A stretch of 22,392 nt of DNA from Dehalococcoidia bacterium UBA6627. Lineage in GTDB: Bacteria > Chloroflexota > Dehalococcoidia > UBA2979. Below the pieces are notes generated by a model. That model searched no databases, was not told where the DNA came from, and saw only the letters and a program-made list of their open reading frames with translations. Both the position numbers and the translations under genes were made by a program. This document shows positions 15,156 through 22,392 of this stretch, piece after piece (position 1 is the stretch's first letter; each line of letters begins with the position of its first letter). The stretch spans positions 1 through 22,392 of the forward strand of contig DKLZ01000069.1 of the NCBI GenBank assembly GCA_002455955.1, written 5' to 3'.

Positions 15156-17900
15156 TTATTCGATTTCTGACAAGCTCTGGTTGAGCCCCAAAAGGCGAGA
15201 TCGAGCGGCTTCGAGTCGATCACGTTCACGCTGGACAACGTCTGCCGGAGCTTTCACGATGAACTGTTCGTTCGCCAGCTTCCGCTCGATTACTTCCATC
15301 TCACCTTCAACTTGCTCGACCTGTTTGCCAATTCGGATCCGCTCGGTATCAGCATCGAACAACCCTGCCATTGGTAATGTGACTTGTCCAAGATCCAAAA
15401 CAGAGCTCACAACTCCATCATTAGGAACTTCTTCAGAAGTAGCGACTATATGGAGTGGCTTCACTCTCGCTAGTTGCTGGATCGCCATACGGAGCTCATT
15501 AGCTGTCGGCGCCATCTCGTCAGCAACGATATATGCCTCAACCCAGCGACCAGCATCCACACGCTTCTCAGCTCGAATATTACGAATCGCACGAACGAAT
15601 TCCTGAATCGCTCCGAAAGCAGTTTCAGACCGCTCATTAATCCGAAAAATGTCCGGCTCGGGATAACTTGCAACGATGAGTTGAGTAGCACCATTCGAGT
15701 CAGGTGATATGACTGCTAAGCGTTGCCATATTTCTTCAGTAACAAATGGCATAAACGGATGTAGCAATCTAAGCGTGCGATCTAACACATGCATTAGCAC
15801 TGGAACTGGCGAGCGGTCGCCCGCACGAACGCGCACTTTTGCTATCTCGATATACCAGTCAGCAAACTCATCCCAGAAAAAGTCTCTTATCTGACGTAAC
15901 GCTTCGGCGAGTTCGAAGCGACCAACGAGACGATCAACATTCTGGTTCAATAAGTTAAGCCGAGACAAGATCCAACGATCTTCAACTGGCATTAAGCTCT
16001 GATCGGTAGGCAATCCCAAATCATCATCTGGCTCGACCATCTCCAAGGTGAACCGAGACGCGTTCCAGAGTTTATTAGCAAAGTTTCGACCAGCCTCTAA
16101 CCGTTCATTATTCAATCGCTGATCATTACCAGGAGATGTTCCCGAAAGCAGCGCAAACCGCAAAGCATCGGTACCGTACTGCTCGATCGACTCGAGCGGA
16201 TCGACGCTTGTTCCCTTTGACTTCGACATTTTCGATCCGTCAGCAGCGCGCACAAGCCCATGCAAGTAAACATATTCAAAGGGGATGTCATCAGCGACGA
16301 GCCCCCGCTGTTTTAGATCTTTCATATTGTAAATAGACATCATGATCATCCGAGCAACCCAGAAGAAAATGATGTCGTAACCGGTCTCCATCACCTGCGT
16401 GGGATAGAACCTCTTGAGATCTTCATTTTGCTCATCGGGCCAGCCAAGTGTGGAATGTGGCCAGAGCCCCGAAGAGAACCATGTGTCGAGAGTGTCCTCA
16501 TCCTGATGAATATTCGAACTAGAACATGATTCGCAGGTTTTAGCATCAGCAATCGCAACGGTGAGATGCTCACAATCTCTGCAGTACCAGACGGGAATGC
16601 GGTGCCCCCACCAAATTTGACGGCTAATGCACCAATCGCGGATATTCTCCATCCAGTGGAGGTACGTACGCTCGAATCGTTGAGGGACAAACTTGATACG
16701 GCCATCAGTGACTGCAGCAATTGCCGGACCTGCCAATGGCTTGATATCTATCCACCACTGCAACGAAACAAGAGGCTCTACCACCGCTCCAGAACGCTCG
16801 GAATGACCGACGGCGTGCGTATGGGGTTCGATCTTTTCAATTAGTTCTTGGGACTCAAGGTCAGCAACCACAAGCCGCCGTGCTTCTTCCCGGTCGAAAC
16901 CAGCATACTTACCGGCCCGTTCATTCAACGTGCCGTCGAGATTAAGAATGTTGATGATCTCGAGGTCGTGACGCTCACCTATCTCGAAGTCGACAGGATC
17001 GTGGCCAGGGGTCACCTTGAGCGCTCCTGAACCACCTTCGATCTCAACTGCGGCGTCGGTGATTACAGGAATTAGACGACCACTCGTCGGCACAATCACC
17101 TGATGACCAACCAGATTACGGAAGCGATCATCATCAGGATGAACAGCCACTGCAGAATCAGCCGGTATCGTCTCTGGACGTGTAGTAGCGACTACAATAA
17201 ATCGTCCGGTTTGCATTCCATGTTCGTCAACAACCGGATACCGTACGTGCCAAAAGAAAGATGCTACATCCTCGTACTCAACTTCTAAATCAGAAACAGC
17301 CGTTTCGCTGGCTGGATCCCAGTTGATAATCCTTTCACCGCGGTAGATAAGACCATCATCGTAGAGACGTTTGAAAGTCTCGCGAACAGCTCGCTCTCTA
17401 TCATCATCCATCGTGAAAGCTTCTCGTTGCCAGTCTGCTGAGGCACCAAGACGCTTGTGCTGCTCCATGATTCTTGAGCGCGACGTGTTCACAAAAGACC
17501 ACACTCGATTCAAGAACTCTTCACGCCCAATATCTTGACGAGATAATCCTTCTTCACGCAGCTGTCGCTCGATAATTGCGTTCACAGCTATAGCGGCGTG
17601 ATCGACACCAGGCTGCCAAAGCGCATCCTTCCCCTTCATCCGATGCCATCGAATCAGTGCATCTTCAACAGATGCAGTCAGAGCATGGCCTACATGAAGC
17701 TCACCGGTGAGATTGGGTGGTGGCATGATGATCGTAAACGGATCGGCATCTGGGCGTGTCGGTCGGAAGGCACCATTCTGTTCCCATGCCTCATACACAC
17801 GAGTTTCGACCGGACCAGGGTCATAGGCACTACTCATGTCCGAGATGTCCGATCCATCGACTGGAGTTCTCTGGTCGTTAGAATTCGTACCGATTTCCAT
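15156..17900 (-). CDS. valS: Valyl-tRNA synthetase
   Basis: Class Ia aminoacyl-tRNA synthetase that charges tRNA-Val and hydrolyses mischarged Thr-tRNA-Val. The 914-residue protein has the HIGH signature as HVGH (69-72) within PPPNLTGELHVGHAL, the editing domain with TTRPET (239-244), a zinc ribbon (Cys440, Cys443, Cys456, Cys459) and KMSKS (557-561). An anticodon-binding domain and a C-terminal coiled coil (about 850-914) follow, the usual ValRS tRNA arm. The segment after the catalytic loop reads DHAAIAVN instead of the common DHAGIATQ, a variant I associate with Chloroflexota-like enzymes. The ATG has a GGAG site seven bases upstream. It precedes nuoA on the same strand; a long gap separates them. 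Confidence 0.97.
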   Translation of the reverse strand: MEIGTNSNDQRTPVDGSDISDMSSAYDPGPVETRVYEAWEQNGAFRPTRPDADPFTIIMPPPNLTGELHVGHALTASVEDALIRWHRMKGKDALWQPGVDHAAIAVNAIIERQLREEGLSRQDIGREEFLNRVWSFVNTSRSRIMEQHKRLGASADWQREAFTMDDDRERAVRETFKRLYDDGLIYRGERIINWDPASETAVSDLEVEYEDVASFFWHVRYPVVDEHGMQTGRFIVVATTRPETIPADSAVAVHPDDDRFRNLVGHQVIVPTSGRLIPVITDAAVEIEGGSGALKVTPGHDPVDFEIGERHDLEIINILNLDGTLNERAGKYAGFDREEARRLVVADLESQELIEKIEPHTHAVGHSERSGAVVEPLVSLQWWIDIKPLAGPAIAAVTDGRIKFVPQRFERTYLHWMENIRDWCISRQIWWGHRIPVWYCRDCEHLTVAIADAKTCESCSSSNIHQDEDTLDTWFSSGLWPHSTLGWPDEQNEDLKRFYPTQVMETGYDIIFFWVARMIMMSIYNMKDLKQRGLVADDIPFEYVYLHGLVRAADGSKMSKSKGTSVDPLESIEQYGTDALRFALLSGTSPGNDQRLNNERLEAGRNFANKLWNASRFTLEMVEPDDDLGLPTDQSLMPVEDRWILSRLNLLNQNVDRLVGRFELAEALRQIRDFFWDEFADWYIEIAKVRVRAGDRSPVPVLMHVLDRTLRLLHPFMPFVTEEIWQRLAVISPDSNGATQLIVASYPEPDIFRINERSETAFGAIQEFVRAIRNIRAEKRVDAGRWVEAYIVADEMAPTANELRMAIQQLARVKPLHIVATSEEVPNDGVVSSVLDLGQVTLPMAGLFDADTERIRIGKQVEQVEGEMEVIERKLANEQFIVKAPADVVQRERDRLEAARSRLLGLNQSLSEIE

Positions 17901-18221
17901 CTTATGGCTCCGTTGATCGGGTCAAAAAGTGCCGCATACTATGTAAAAATGTGCCGCATATTATCTAACAGCCCCGCGTAGCGGAGTTCCAATACAGGCC
18001 TGCATCCCCTAGGGATACTAGCTATCTGTCACGGTTAAAGGTTACTACCTGACCCACCTTGGCACGATGGTAGAAGCGGCGTGGAATCGAGGTCAATGCG
18101 AGGTCATCCGTTGGCTCGAATCACCAGTATTGCTTTTCATAACAGGCGTAACTGAAACAAAAATAGCAAATTCCCCGCGGAACACTGCAAGTAGATAACG
18201 TATCTCTATAAGGGAGGCGGA
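17901..18221. other. Divergent intergenic region between valS and the VOC gene
   Basis: This 321-base stretch has no gene I can support. It holds the tandem repeat described separately near valS, a GC-rich hairpin on the minus strand (CTCCGC-TAC-GCGGGG, about 17973-17987) followed by TTAGATAATATG, and short palindromes CAGGCCTG (about 17995-18002) and ATCCC-CTA-GGGAT (about 18003-18015). Near the VOC gene the inverted repeat AGATA-ACG-TATCT (about 18193-18205) lies just before a strong GGGAGG ribosome binding site. I looked for a T-box leader and a tRNA and did not find a convincing one. Promoters of both divergent genes presumably lie here. Confidence 0.5.
17924..17960. repeat. Tandem direct repeat (22-base period) just upstream of valS
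   Basis: Read on the minus strand, TATGCGGCAC followed by a run of five T occurs twice (plus positions about 17924-17938 and 17945-17960), with starts 22 bases apart. One copy has an extra A before the T run. The second copy ends about 23 bases before the valS ATG, so the repeat lies in the 5' leader or over the promoter. It could be a two-site operator or a recent local duplication. Confidence 0.7.
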
Positions 18222-18758
18222 ATGGAACTCAACGGCGTTGGTTACCCGGCAATTATCGTAAAGAATATCGACGAATCAATCGATTTCTATCAGAAGCTTG
18301 GCGCAACCGTCCTTTACAGCGAGCCAAACCGCGATGATCGAGAGTCTGTCCAGGCCCTACTCAGCATCGGTAGCGATAACTATCTAATGTTAATCGGACC
18401 AACAGATCCAAACTTGAAGCTGGCAGAAGCAAGTATGGGTGTCGGATCGATACAGTATCTAACGCTCCGGATCAGTGCGGCATCTATGGATCAGGCATTC
18501 TTCGACCTTGCAAGTGCTGGCCTACAAAGCTCCGAGGAAATCAGACGTGGATACGAGCGATTAGTTTTTCTCGAAGATCCAAATGGAGTTTTATTACTAC
18601 TAGTAGCCTGGACTACTGAACCTCCTGTAGAACTGAACCGCAAGCGAGTACTCAGTCTGGCAGCAGAGTTTCGAGAAAAGACAGGTGAACCTTTTATAGA
18701 AGATGACCACATCAAGAAGGCAATTACAGAACTGAATAACTCTTCCACTGATTCTTGA
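18222..18758 (+). CDS. VOC-family (glyoxalase/bleomycin-resistance fold) protein, metal ligands not conserved
   Basis: The first 130 residues have the paired beta-alpha-beta-beta-beta layout of the vicinal oxygen chelate fold: GYPAIIVKNIDESIDFYQKLGA at the start of module one, IQYLTLRIS at the start of module two (about 76-84) and FLEDPNGVLLLLVAW at its end (about 115-130). In metal-dependent members the first strand of each module starts with His and the last strand ends in Glu. Here those places carry Tyr8, Gln/Tyr at 77-78 and Leu after DPNGV, so a metal-free binding or scaffold role is likely. A charged helical tail of about 45 residues follows. The ATG has a strong GGGAGG site. The substrate is unknown. 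It is not coupled to msrA, which has its own candidate promoter. Confidence 0.75.
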   Translation: MELNGVGYPAIIVKNIDESIDFYQKLGATVLYSEPNRDDRESVQALLSIGSDNYLMLIGPTDPNLKLAEASMGVGSIQYLTLRISAASMDQAFFDLASAGLQSSEEIRRGYERLVFLEDPNGVLLLLVAWTTEPPVELNRKRVLSLAAEFREKTGEPFIEDDHIKKAITELNNSSTDS

Positions 18759-18915
18759 TGCAGCAATTTCGGATGGTAATTGTCGTGTCAAATCTGTAAA
18801 AGCTACTCCCGAAACGATATCCTCTAATTTACTAATGGTTCTCGGAGGCCAAACTAGTATCGATTGCGAGACAGCCACATAATGGAATATCTCAGTCTAA
18901 AATGACATTCACTAG

Positions 18916-18944
18916 TTGTTTTGATGTTGTCTAAGACCGATAAT
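18916..18944 (+). promoter_or_regulatory. Candidate msrA promoter
   Basis: TTGTTT at about 18916-18921 and GATAAT at about 18939-18944 are separated by exactly 17 bases. The -10 matches consensus at five of six positions, the -35 at three. Transcription would begin near 18951 and give a leader of about 75 bases before the preferred msrA ATG. The rest of the 267-base gap after the VOC gene shows no other feature I can support. Confidence 0.5.
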
Positions 18945-19025
18945 CTTCGCTCGATGGACGAGTACTGCCGATAAGGATCCCATAGGCTGATGGCGGTCAA
19001 CGCCAACAAGAAGAGGCAAACACCG

Positions 19026-19694
19026 ATGATGCGATTCTTCGAATCTATGGTTAACACCAATAACGAAACGATCTCGGAACACGAAGCTCTTGTAGGTCGT
19101 GAACAGAAAATGCCCATCCCAGAACGTCATCTTGTCCTCGGCAACCCGATATCACCGCCTTTCCCTGAAGGACTAGTACAAGCAATCTTTGGGATGGGAT
19201 GTTTTTGGGGAGCCGAACGTATCTTCTGGGAACTTGAAGGAGTGTGGACAACTGCCGTCGGTTACGCTGGAGGCTACACACCGAACCCGACTTACGAGGA
19301 AACGTGCTCCGGCCGAACAGGGCATATGGAAGCTGTCTTGGTCGCATTCGACCCGATGAAAATTAGCTATGAAAATATCCTGAAGCACTTCTGGGAAGGT
19401 CACGACCCCACTCAAGGGATGCGTCAGGGCAACGACTACGGAACACAGTATCGCTCGGCTGGATATTGGACATCAGATGAGCAACGTATTGCCCTTGAAT
19501 CATCCCGTGATGCCTATCAAGCATCTCTCGCCGCGAACGGATATGGTGAGATCACAACCGAACTACGCGAAGCGCCTGAGTTCTATTACGGGGAACCTTA
19601 CCATCAGCAGTACCTGCATTGGAATCCCAACGGGTATTGCGGGATCGATGGCACTGGAGTGAGTTGCCCGACTGGACTAGTCGTCAGCGAATAA
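19026..19694 (+). CDS. msrA: Peptide methionine-S-sulfoxide reductase
   Basis: Reduces methionine-S-sulfoxide in free or protein-bound form, repairing oxidative damage with thioredoxin as reductant. The catalytic motif GCFWGAER holds nucleophile Cys59, and the C-terminal GYCGIDGTGVSC supplies Cys205 and Cys214, the recycling cysteines of the three-cysteine Escherichia coli type. Other family marks are GYAGGYTPNPTYEE, CSGRTGHMEAV and GHDPTQGMRQGNDYGTQYRS. The frame is open from an ATG at 18990, but related enzymes start about 25-30 residues before the PMP(I/V)PERH segment. The ATG-ATG at 19026 fits that and has a GAGG site nine bases upstream, giving 222 residues. No msrB lies next to it. Confidence 0.96.
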   Translation: MMRFFESMVNTNNETISEHEALVGREQKMPIPERHLVLGNPISPPFPEGLVQAIFGMGCFWGAERIFWELEGVWTTAVGYAGGYTPNPTYEETCSGRTGHMEAVLVAFDPMKISYENILKHFWEGHDPTQGMRQGNDYGTQYRSAGYWTSDEQRIALESSRDAYQASLAANGYGEITTELREAPEFYYGEPYHQQYLHWNPNGYCGIDGTGVSCPTGLVVSE

Positions 19695-19809
19695 TCAACG
19701 CCGTCTGATATAACTACCTAATGTCCCTCCCACCTCATCCGAATCTGGTGATAGAGCCAAATCTTTTTGGAACCTAGAACGAACCCGTCAGCGCGCTAAT
19801 AATTCGCAC

Positions 19810-20805
19810 TCAAGCAAGCTGGTAAATCAGCACGCTTCCACCCAAATAGATAGCGACGAGCGCGAGAGCTTCAAAAGTGAACAGTCGACTCGGACGTCGT
19901 CGTTCGCGACTAGCGAGGGCGATAACAACGACCGAGGTCATAAGTATCGCTGTCAGCGCTGTGAACATGTGCACTGGCGCGACGATCTCCCATAGCGGAC
20001 CGTCTGTATAAACCACGTCATCCAAAAAGAGCACAAAGCCCATGTTGAACAGATTGCTACCAAGTACGTTTCCAATCGCAAGCTCGGGAGCACCAAGTCG
20101 GATAGCGGCGATAGAAGCTGCCAATTCCGGTAAGGAGGTACTCAATGCCAGAAATTGAGTACCGATGAAGCTCCGTTCCAAGCCGAGCTCCTCAGCAAGA
20201 GAATCACCGGTATAAGCGAGCCAAATCGCGGCAACAACAACAGTAGAAGCAGCCACTCCGTACACCAGCAATGCCTTCCGTAGAGAAGAAGCCGGTTTAG
20301 AGTTGCTCCCAGTAGAGCTTTCATCCGAGCGGTAAAGCATCCACATCGCGAACACAAACGTCCCAAGAATCAAGATTGAAACGGGACTGATGATGCTATC
20401 TGACGCGAATTCGATCTCGTGATGGATGAAAATTCCCGAAGCCGCGATCCCAATCGTGAGAATGCCAAGTGCCGCAATCAACACAGCTGTCATACTCACC
20501 CGATTTAGCAGAGGCCCGTCGCGCCAGAAGAAATCCAGCACTCCAATAATTAGCAAGTTGAAGAGGTTGCTTCCGATCGCAGCACCTGCCGCAAGATCTG
20601 GCTCATCTAACCAAACTATCGAACTGACACCGGTGCCAAGTTCAGGAAGCGAGGTTGCTGTGGCGAGCATGACCACGCCAATAAAAGTTCTTCCGAGGCC
20701 AGTGCGAATCGAAATAGTTTCTGCACTATCAGCCATATACGTTGCAGCAAATAAGATGACACCAGCTGAACAAGCGAGCTGAAACCAGAGGAATGTCGCG
20801 TCCAC
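19810..20805 (-). CDS. Sodium/calcium exchanger family membrane protein (YrbG-type)
   Basis: Cation/calcium antiporter of the inner membrane, 331 residues with about ten transmembrane helices in two inverted halves. The two alpha-repeats are plain: the first has ATSLPEL (about 49-55) and IGSNLFN (about 77-83), the second has STSLPEL (about 218-224) and LGSNLFN. The glutamates and the Ser/Asn residues of these motifs form the ion sites. The glycine usual in G-T-S-L-P-E is Ala in the first repeat and Ser in the second. A short hydrophilic Ser-rich loop (about 162-178) joins the halves. The start is GTG with a GGGG element about five bases upstream. It converges on msrA; no strong terminator is visible in the 115 bases between. 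Ion preference cannot be told from sequence. Confidence 0.9.
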   Translation of the reverse strand: MDATFLWFQLACSAGVILFAATYMADSAETISIRTGLGRTFIGVVMLATATSLPELGTGVSSIVWLDEPDLAAGAAIGSNLFNLLIIGVLDFFWRDGPLLNRVSMTAVLIAALGILTIGIAASGIFIHHEIEFASDSIISPVSILILGTFVFAMWMLYRSDESSTGSNSKPASSLRKALLVYGVAASTVVVAAIWLAYTGDSLAEELGLERSFIGTQFLALSTSLPELAASIAAIRLGAPELAIGNVLGSNLFNMGFVLFLDDVVYTDGPLWEIVAPVHMFTALTAILMTSVVVIALASRERRRPSRLFTFEALALVAIYLGGSVLIYQLA

Positions 20806-21038
20806 TAGTACCCCATCCAGTAGGCTGCATCAGTAACGGATCAAAATTCCTTGTTCTTTATGGATGATCCGGAGTTAGTACGCTAGTCGGAAATACGTAT
20901 CAGCATTACGAAAACTGCGAACTCCCTATTAAAACGAATCGCCCCTAAGCTACAGTCTGCAGAAGCAGGATTCTCCTGACAGACAAGGATGATGTATCCG
21001 CTGTTCTCTATCTCAGGTGCCACGCCTCATGCAGACCT
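20806..21038. other. Intergenic region between the acyl-CoA dehydrogenase and exchanger genes
   Basis: There is no coding sequence I can support. It contains a long-loop inverted repeat CGGATCA / TGATCCG (about 20837-20843 and 20865-20871) and a small hairpin CAGGA-TTC-TCCTG (about 20966-20978). The second lacks a T run on the minus strand, so I do not call it a terminator. The promoter of the exchanger gene probably lies here. Confidence 0.35.
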
Positions 21039-22214
21039 CTAGCCTCGCGGAAGTCCAAGACCTCGCTGCGCAATGATATTTCGCTGAACCTCGGAAGTGC
21101 CTGCCGCAATCGTGGCGCTCGCTGAAGTTAGGTAAGTCTTGGCAATCGCACCGCCGAGCTTCGACCAAGGTGAGTTGTCCAGAATCTGTCCGCCCATACC
21201 AAGCATCTGAATACCGGTACGCGCAATACGTTGGTTAAGTTCGGAACCATAGAGTTTTGAAATGGAAGCTTCATGATTCGGAATTTGATCTTGCGCTTGA
21301 AGAAAGGGGATCCGATAGGCAACGTTATAACCAACCTGCAGCTCAACCCACCGATCTGCAAGTTCGTAACGCGATGAAGGATTCTTTTGCAGTAGTGCTT
21401 CGTCATCTTTCGCAGCGCCAACGAGGCGTTCGAGATTACGTTTACCACCTGCATATGCAGCAACGCCTGAACGTTCATAGTCGAGGGCGGTGGCAACCTG
21501 ATACCAACCTCGATTTTCCACACCAACCAAGTTTGAAGCCGGGATACGGACATCATCGAAGAAAATTTCGTTGAAATTATGCTCATCGGCCATGTTCACA
21601 AGTGGACGCACCTCAATACCAGGCGTATCCATATCCAGAACAAAAGTAGTGATGCCTCTATGCTTAGGGGCCGACGAATCGGTGCGAGCTGCGAGCCAGC
21701 CCATGTTCGATGTATGGCCGCCACTTGTCCAAATTTTGCTGCCATTGATTACATATTCATCACCGTCGCGGACAGCTCGTGTCTGAAGTGAAGCGAGATC
21801 AGAACCAGCACCGGGCTCTGAGTAAAGTGTGCACCACTGATCAATACCGTTAACAATGTTCGGAAGGTATTTTGCTTTCTGCTCGTCATTGCCGAACAAC
21901 ATGATAGCGGGACCAACCCAGTCAACACCCATAGTGCTACCGCTAGGCATCGCTGTGTAAGCAGTCTCTTCCTTATATAGCATCTGTTGAACGTGACCTG
22001 CGTTGATCCCACCGAACTCGTCTGGCCAGGCCATAGCTAGCCATTTTCTATCAGCAAGTGCTGCCGTGATCTTCTTGGAAAGAGCTTCCTGCTCTTCCTC
22101 CGACACTTCACCGAGAAAGGAGCGATCAGACCAGTCCGTTGGCAATTGGTTAGCAAGGAACGCACGCAGCTCGCTTCGAAACTGCTCTTCAGCTTCGTTG
22201 AAGTGGAAGTCCAT
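21039..22214 (-). CDS. Acyl-CoA dehydrogenase family flavoprotein
   Basis: FAD-dependent alpha,beta-dehydrogenation of an acyl-CoA thioester. The 391 residues follow the family order: helical N-terminal domain, beta domain with YSEPGAGSDLASL (131-143) and the WTSGG FAD/substrate segment (162-166), then the C-terminal helical domain ending in TIAAGTSEVQRNIIAQRGLGLPRG. The position of the medium-chain enzyme's catalytic Glu376 is taken by Ala, and the likely base is Glu247 in DYERSG, as in isovaleryl-CoA and actinobacterial steroid side-chain dehydrogenases. This points to branched, cyclic or steroid-like acyl groups rather than straight chains (inference). The start has a GGGGAG element about nine bases upstream. 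It may feed the MaoC hydratase pair in the same window, although the genes are far apart. Confidence 0.92.
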   Translation of the reverse strand: MDFHFNEAEEQFRSELRAFLANQLPTDWSDRSFLGEVSEEEQEALSKKITAALADRKWLAMAWPDEFGGINAGHVQQMLYKEETAYTAMPSGSTMGVDWVGPAIMLFGNDEQKAKYLPNIVNGIDQWCTLYSEPGAGSDLASLQTRAVRDGDEYVINGSKIWTSGGHTSNMGWLAARTDSSAPKHRGITTFVLDMDTPGIEVRPLVNMADEHNFNEIFFDDVRIPASNLVGVENRGWYQVATALDYERSGVAAYAGGKRNLERLVGAAKDDEALLQKNPSSRYELADRWVELQVGYNVAYRIPFLQAQDQIPNHEASISKLYGSELNQRIARTGIQMLGMGGQILDNSPWSKLGGAIAKTYLTSASATIAAGTSEVQRNIIAQRGLGLPRG

Positions 22215-22251
22215 GTCGAAGTCTCCCCTCGAAAAGTGGATAAGAAACAGA

Positions 22252-22307
22252 GTCTAGCTGGTTCGCCCAGATCAGGCGACGGGTTATGCAAAGAAAACGA
22301 ACTAGAC
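22252..22307. repeat. Imperfect inverted repeat upstream of the acyl-CoA dehydrogenase
   Basis: GTCTAG (about 22252-22257) and TTCG (22262-22265) are mirrored by CGAA-CTAGAC (about 22298-22307), with a four-base bulge on one arm. It lies about 40-95 bases before the start codon, in the probable promoter or leader, and could fold in RNA or act as a regulator site. Confidence 0.4.
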
Positions 22308-22345
22308 GTACGGCTTTGAATCACACCATTACAAGCAGGTGCTAG

Positions 22346-22365
22346 TATCAATTCTACTATTGATA
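22346..22365. promoter_or_regulatory. Perfect 7-base-arm palindrome, candidate repressor operator
   Basis: TATCAAT-TCTACT-ATTGATA is a perfect inverted repeat with a six-base centre, the size of sites bound by dimeric helix-turn-helix repressors such as TetR-family regulators of acyl-CoA catabolism. It is centred about 140 bases upstream of the acyl-CoA dehydrogenase start and may instead serve a gene beyond the right edge. The remaining bases at the edge of the window show no gene. Confidence 0.45.
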
Positions 22366-22392
22366 TGACGATCAGCTAACGACAACGGCGGG

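Noticed and set aside
18061..18130. tRNA-like TCGAATC segment
   Set aside because: The piece GGCTCGAATCACC resembles a T-arm, but its stem does not pair and no acceptor, D or anticodon arms fit at the required distances on either strand.
17901..18180. Possible T-box riboswitch upstream of valS
   Set aside because: The minus strand has TTGGAACTCCGC followed by a GC-rich hairpin, which loosely recalls the T-box sequence. The T-box consensus TGGNACCGCG is not matched, no specifier stem with a valine codon is evident, and the hairpin is not followed by a U tract.
20966..20978. Hairpin CAGGA-TTC-TCCTG as terminator of the acyl-CoA dehydrogenase
   Set aside because: The stem is only five base pairs and no T run follows it on the minus strand.
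1..22392. Mobile elements, CRISPR arrays, prophage or defence genes
   Set aside because: I saw no transposase, integrase, terminal inverted repeat pair, regularly spaced repeat array or nuclease gene; all gene-sized open frames are housekeeping or metabolic genes.

Overview
The window is an ordinary-looking bacterial chromosome segment of roughly balanced base composition. It holds 20 protein-coding genes in four strand blocks and no mobile element, tRNA, rRNA or CRISPR array that I can see. The organism is most likely a Chloroflexota bacterium, perhaps a marine Dehalococcoidia or SAR202-like lineage. The clues are the 11-subunit complex I cluster without nuoE, nuoF and nuoG, a short class I-alpha glutamine synthetase, an ECF sigma factor coupled to a membrane protein with a Pro/Thr-rich outer linker, and split MaoC dehydratase subunits. 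Actinomycetota is the main alternative, because several of these proteins (GlnA, MsrA, acyl-CoA dehydrogenase) have an actinobacterial flavour. Taxonomy is inferred from protein character only.

Layout. (1) Positions 215-4417, plus strand: an ECF-type sigma factor translationally coupled to a single-pass membrane protein, probably its anti-sigma factor; glutamine synthetase; then a two-gene unit of MaoC-type hot-dog dehydratase subunits, the second of which carries the catalytic Asp/His pair. A perfect bidirectional terminator at 4460-4487 closes this block and the convergent nuo operon. (2) Positions 17900 down to 4523, minus strand: valS, then nuoA-B-C-D-H-I-J-K-L-M-N. Most nuo junctions overlap by 1-4 bases (TAATG, GTGA, TTGA, ATGA), so this is one tightly coupled transcript. 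It encodes the quinone-binding connecting module and the proton-pumping membrane arm. The NADH-oxidising module (NuoE/F/G) is absent between nuoD and nuoH, where it normally sits, so the electron donor is probably not NADH through a local N-module; ferredoxin is one possibility. (3) Positions 18222-19694, plus strand: a VOC-fold protein without the usual metal ligands, and peptide methionine sulfoxide reductase A. (4) Positions 22214 down to 19810, minus strand: an acyl-CoA dehydrogenase and a YrbG-type sodium/calcium exchanger.

Together the genes cover respiration and proton pumping (Nuo), fatty-acyl or acyl-CoA turnover (MaoC pair, acyl-CoA dehydrogenase), nitrogen assimilation (GlnA), translation (ValS), oxidative repair (MsrA), ion homeostasis (exchanger) and signalling (sigma/anti-sigma). 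I found no convincing novel multi-gene system. The points most worth a second look are the donor-less complex I, a glutamine synthetase whose near-invariant Asn-Arg-Ser motif is replaced by Ser-His-Ser, a Pro-rich N-terminal tail on NuoB, two separate tandem direct repeats of about two helical turns upstream of nuoA and valS, and recurring TCCGAA elements upstream of glnA and the dehydratase pair.
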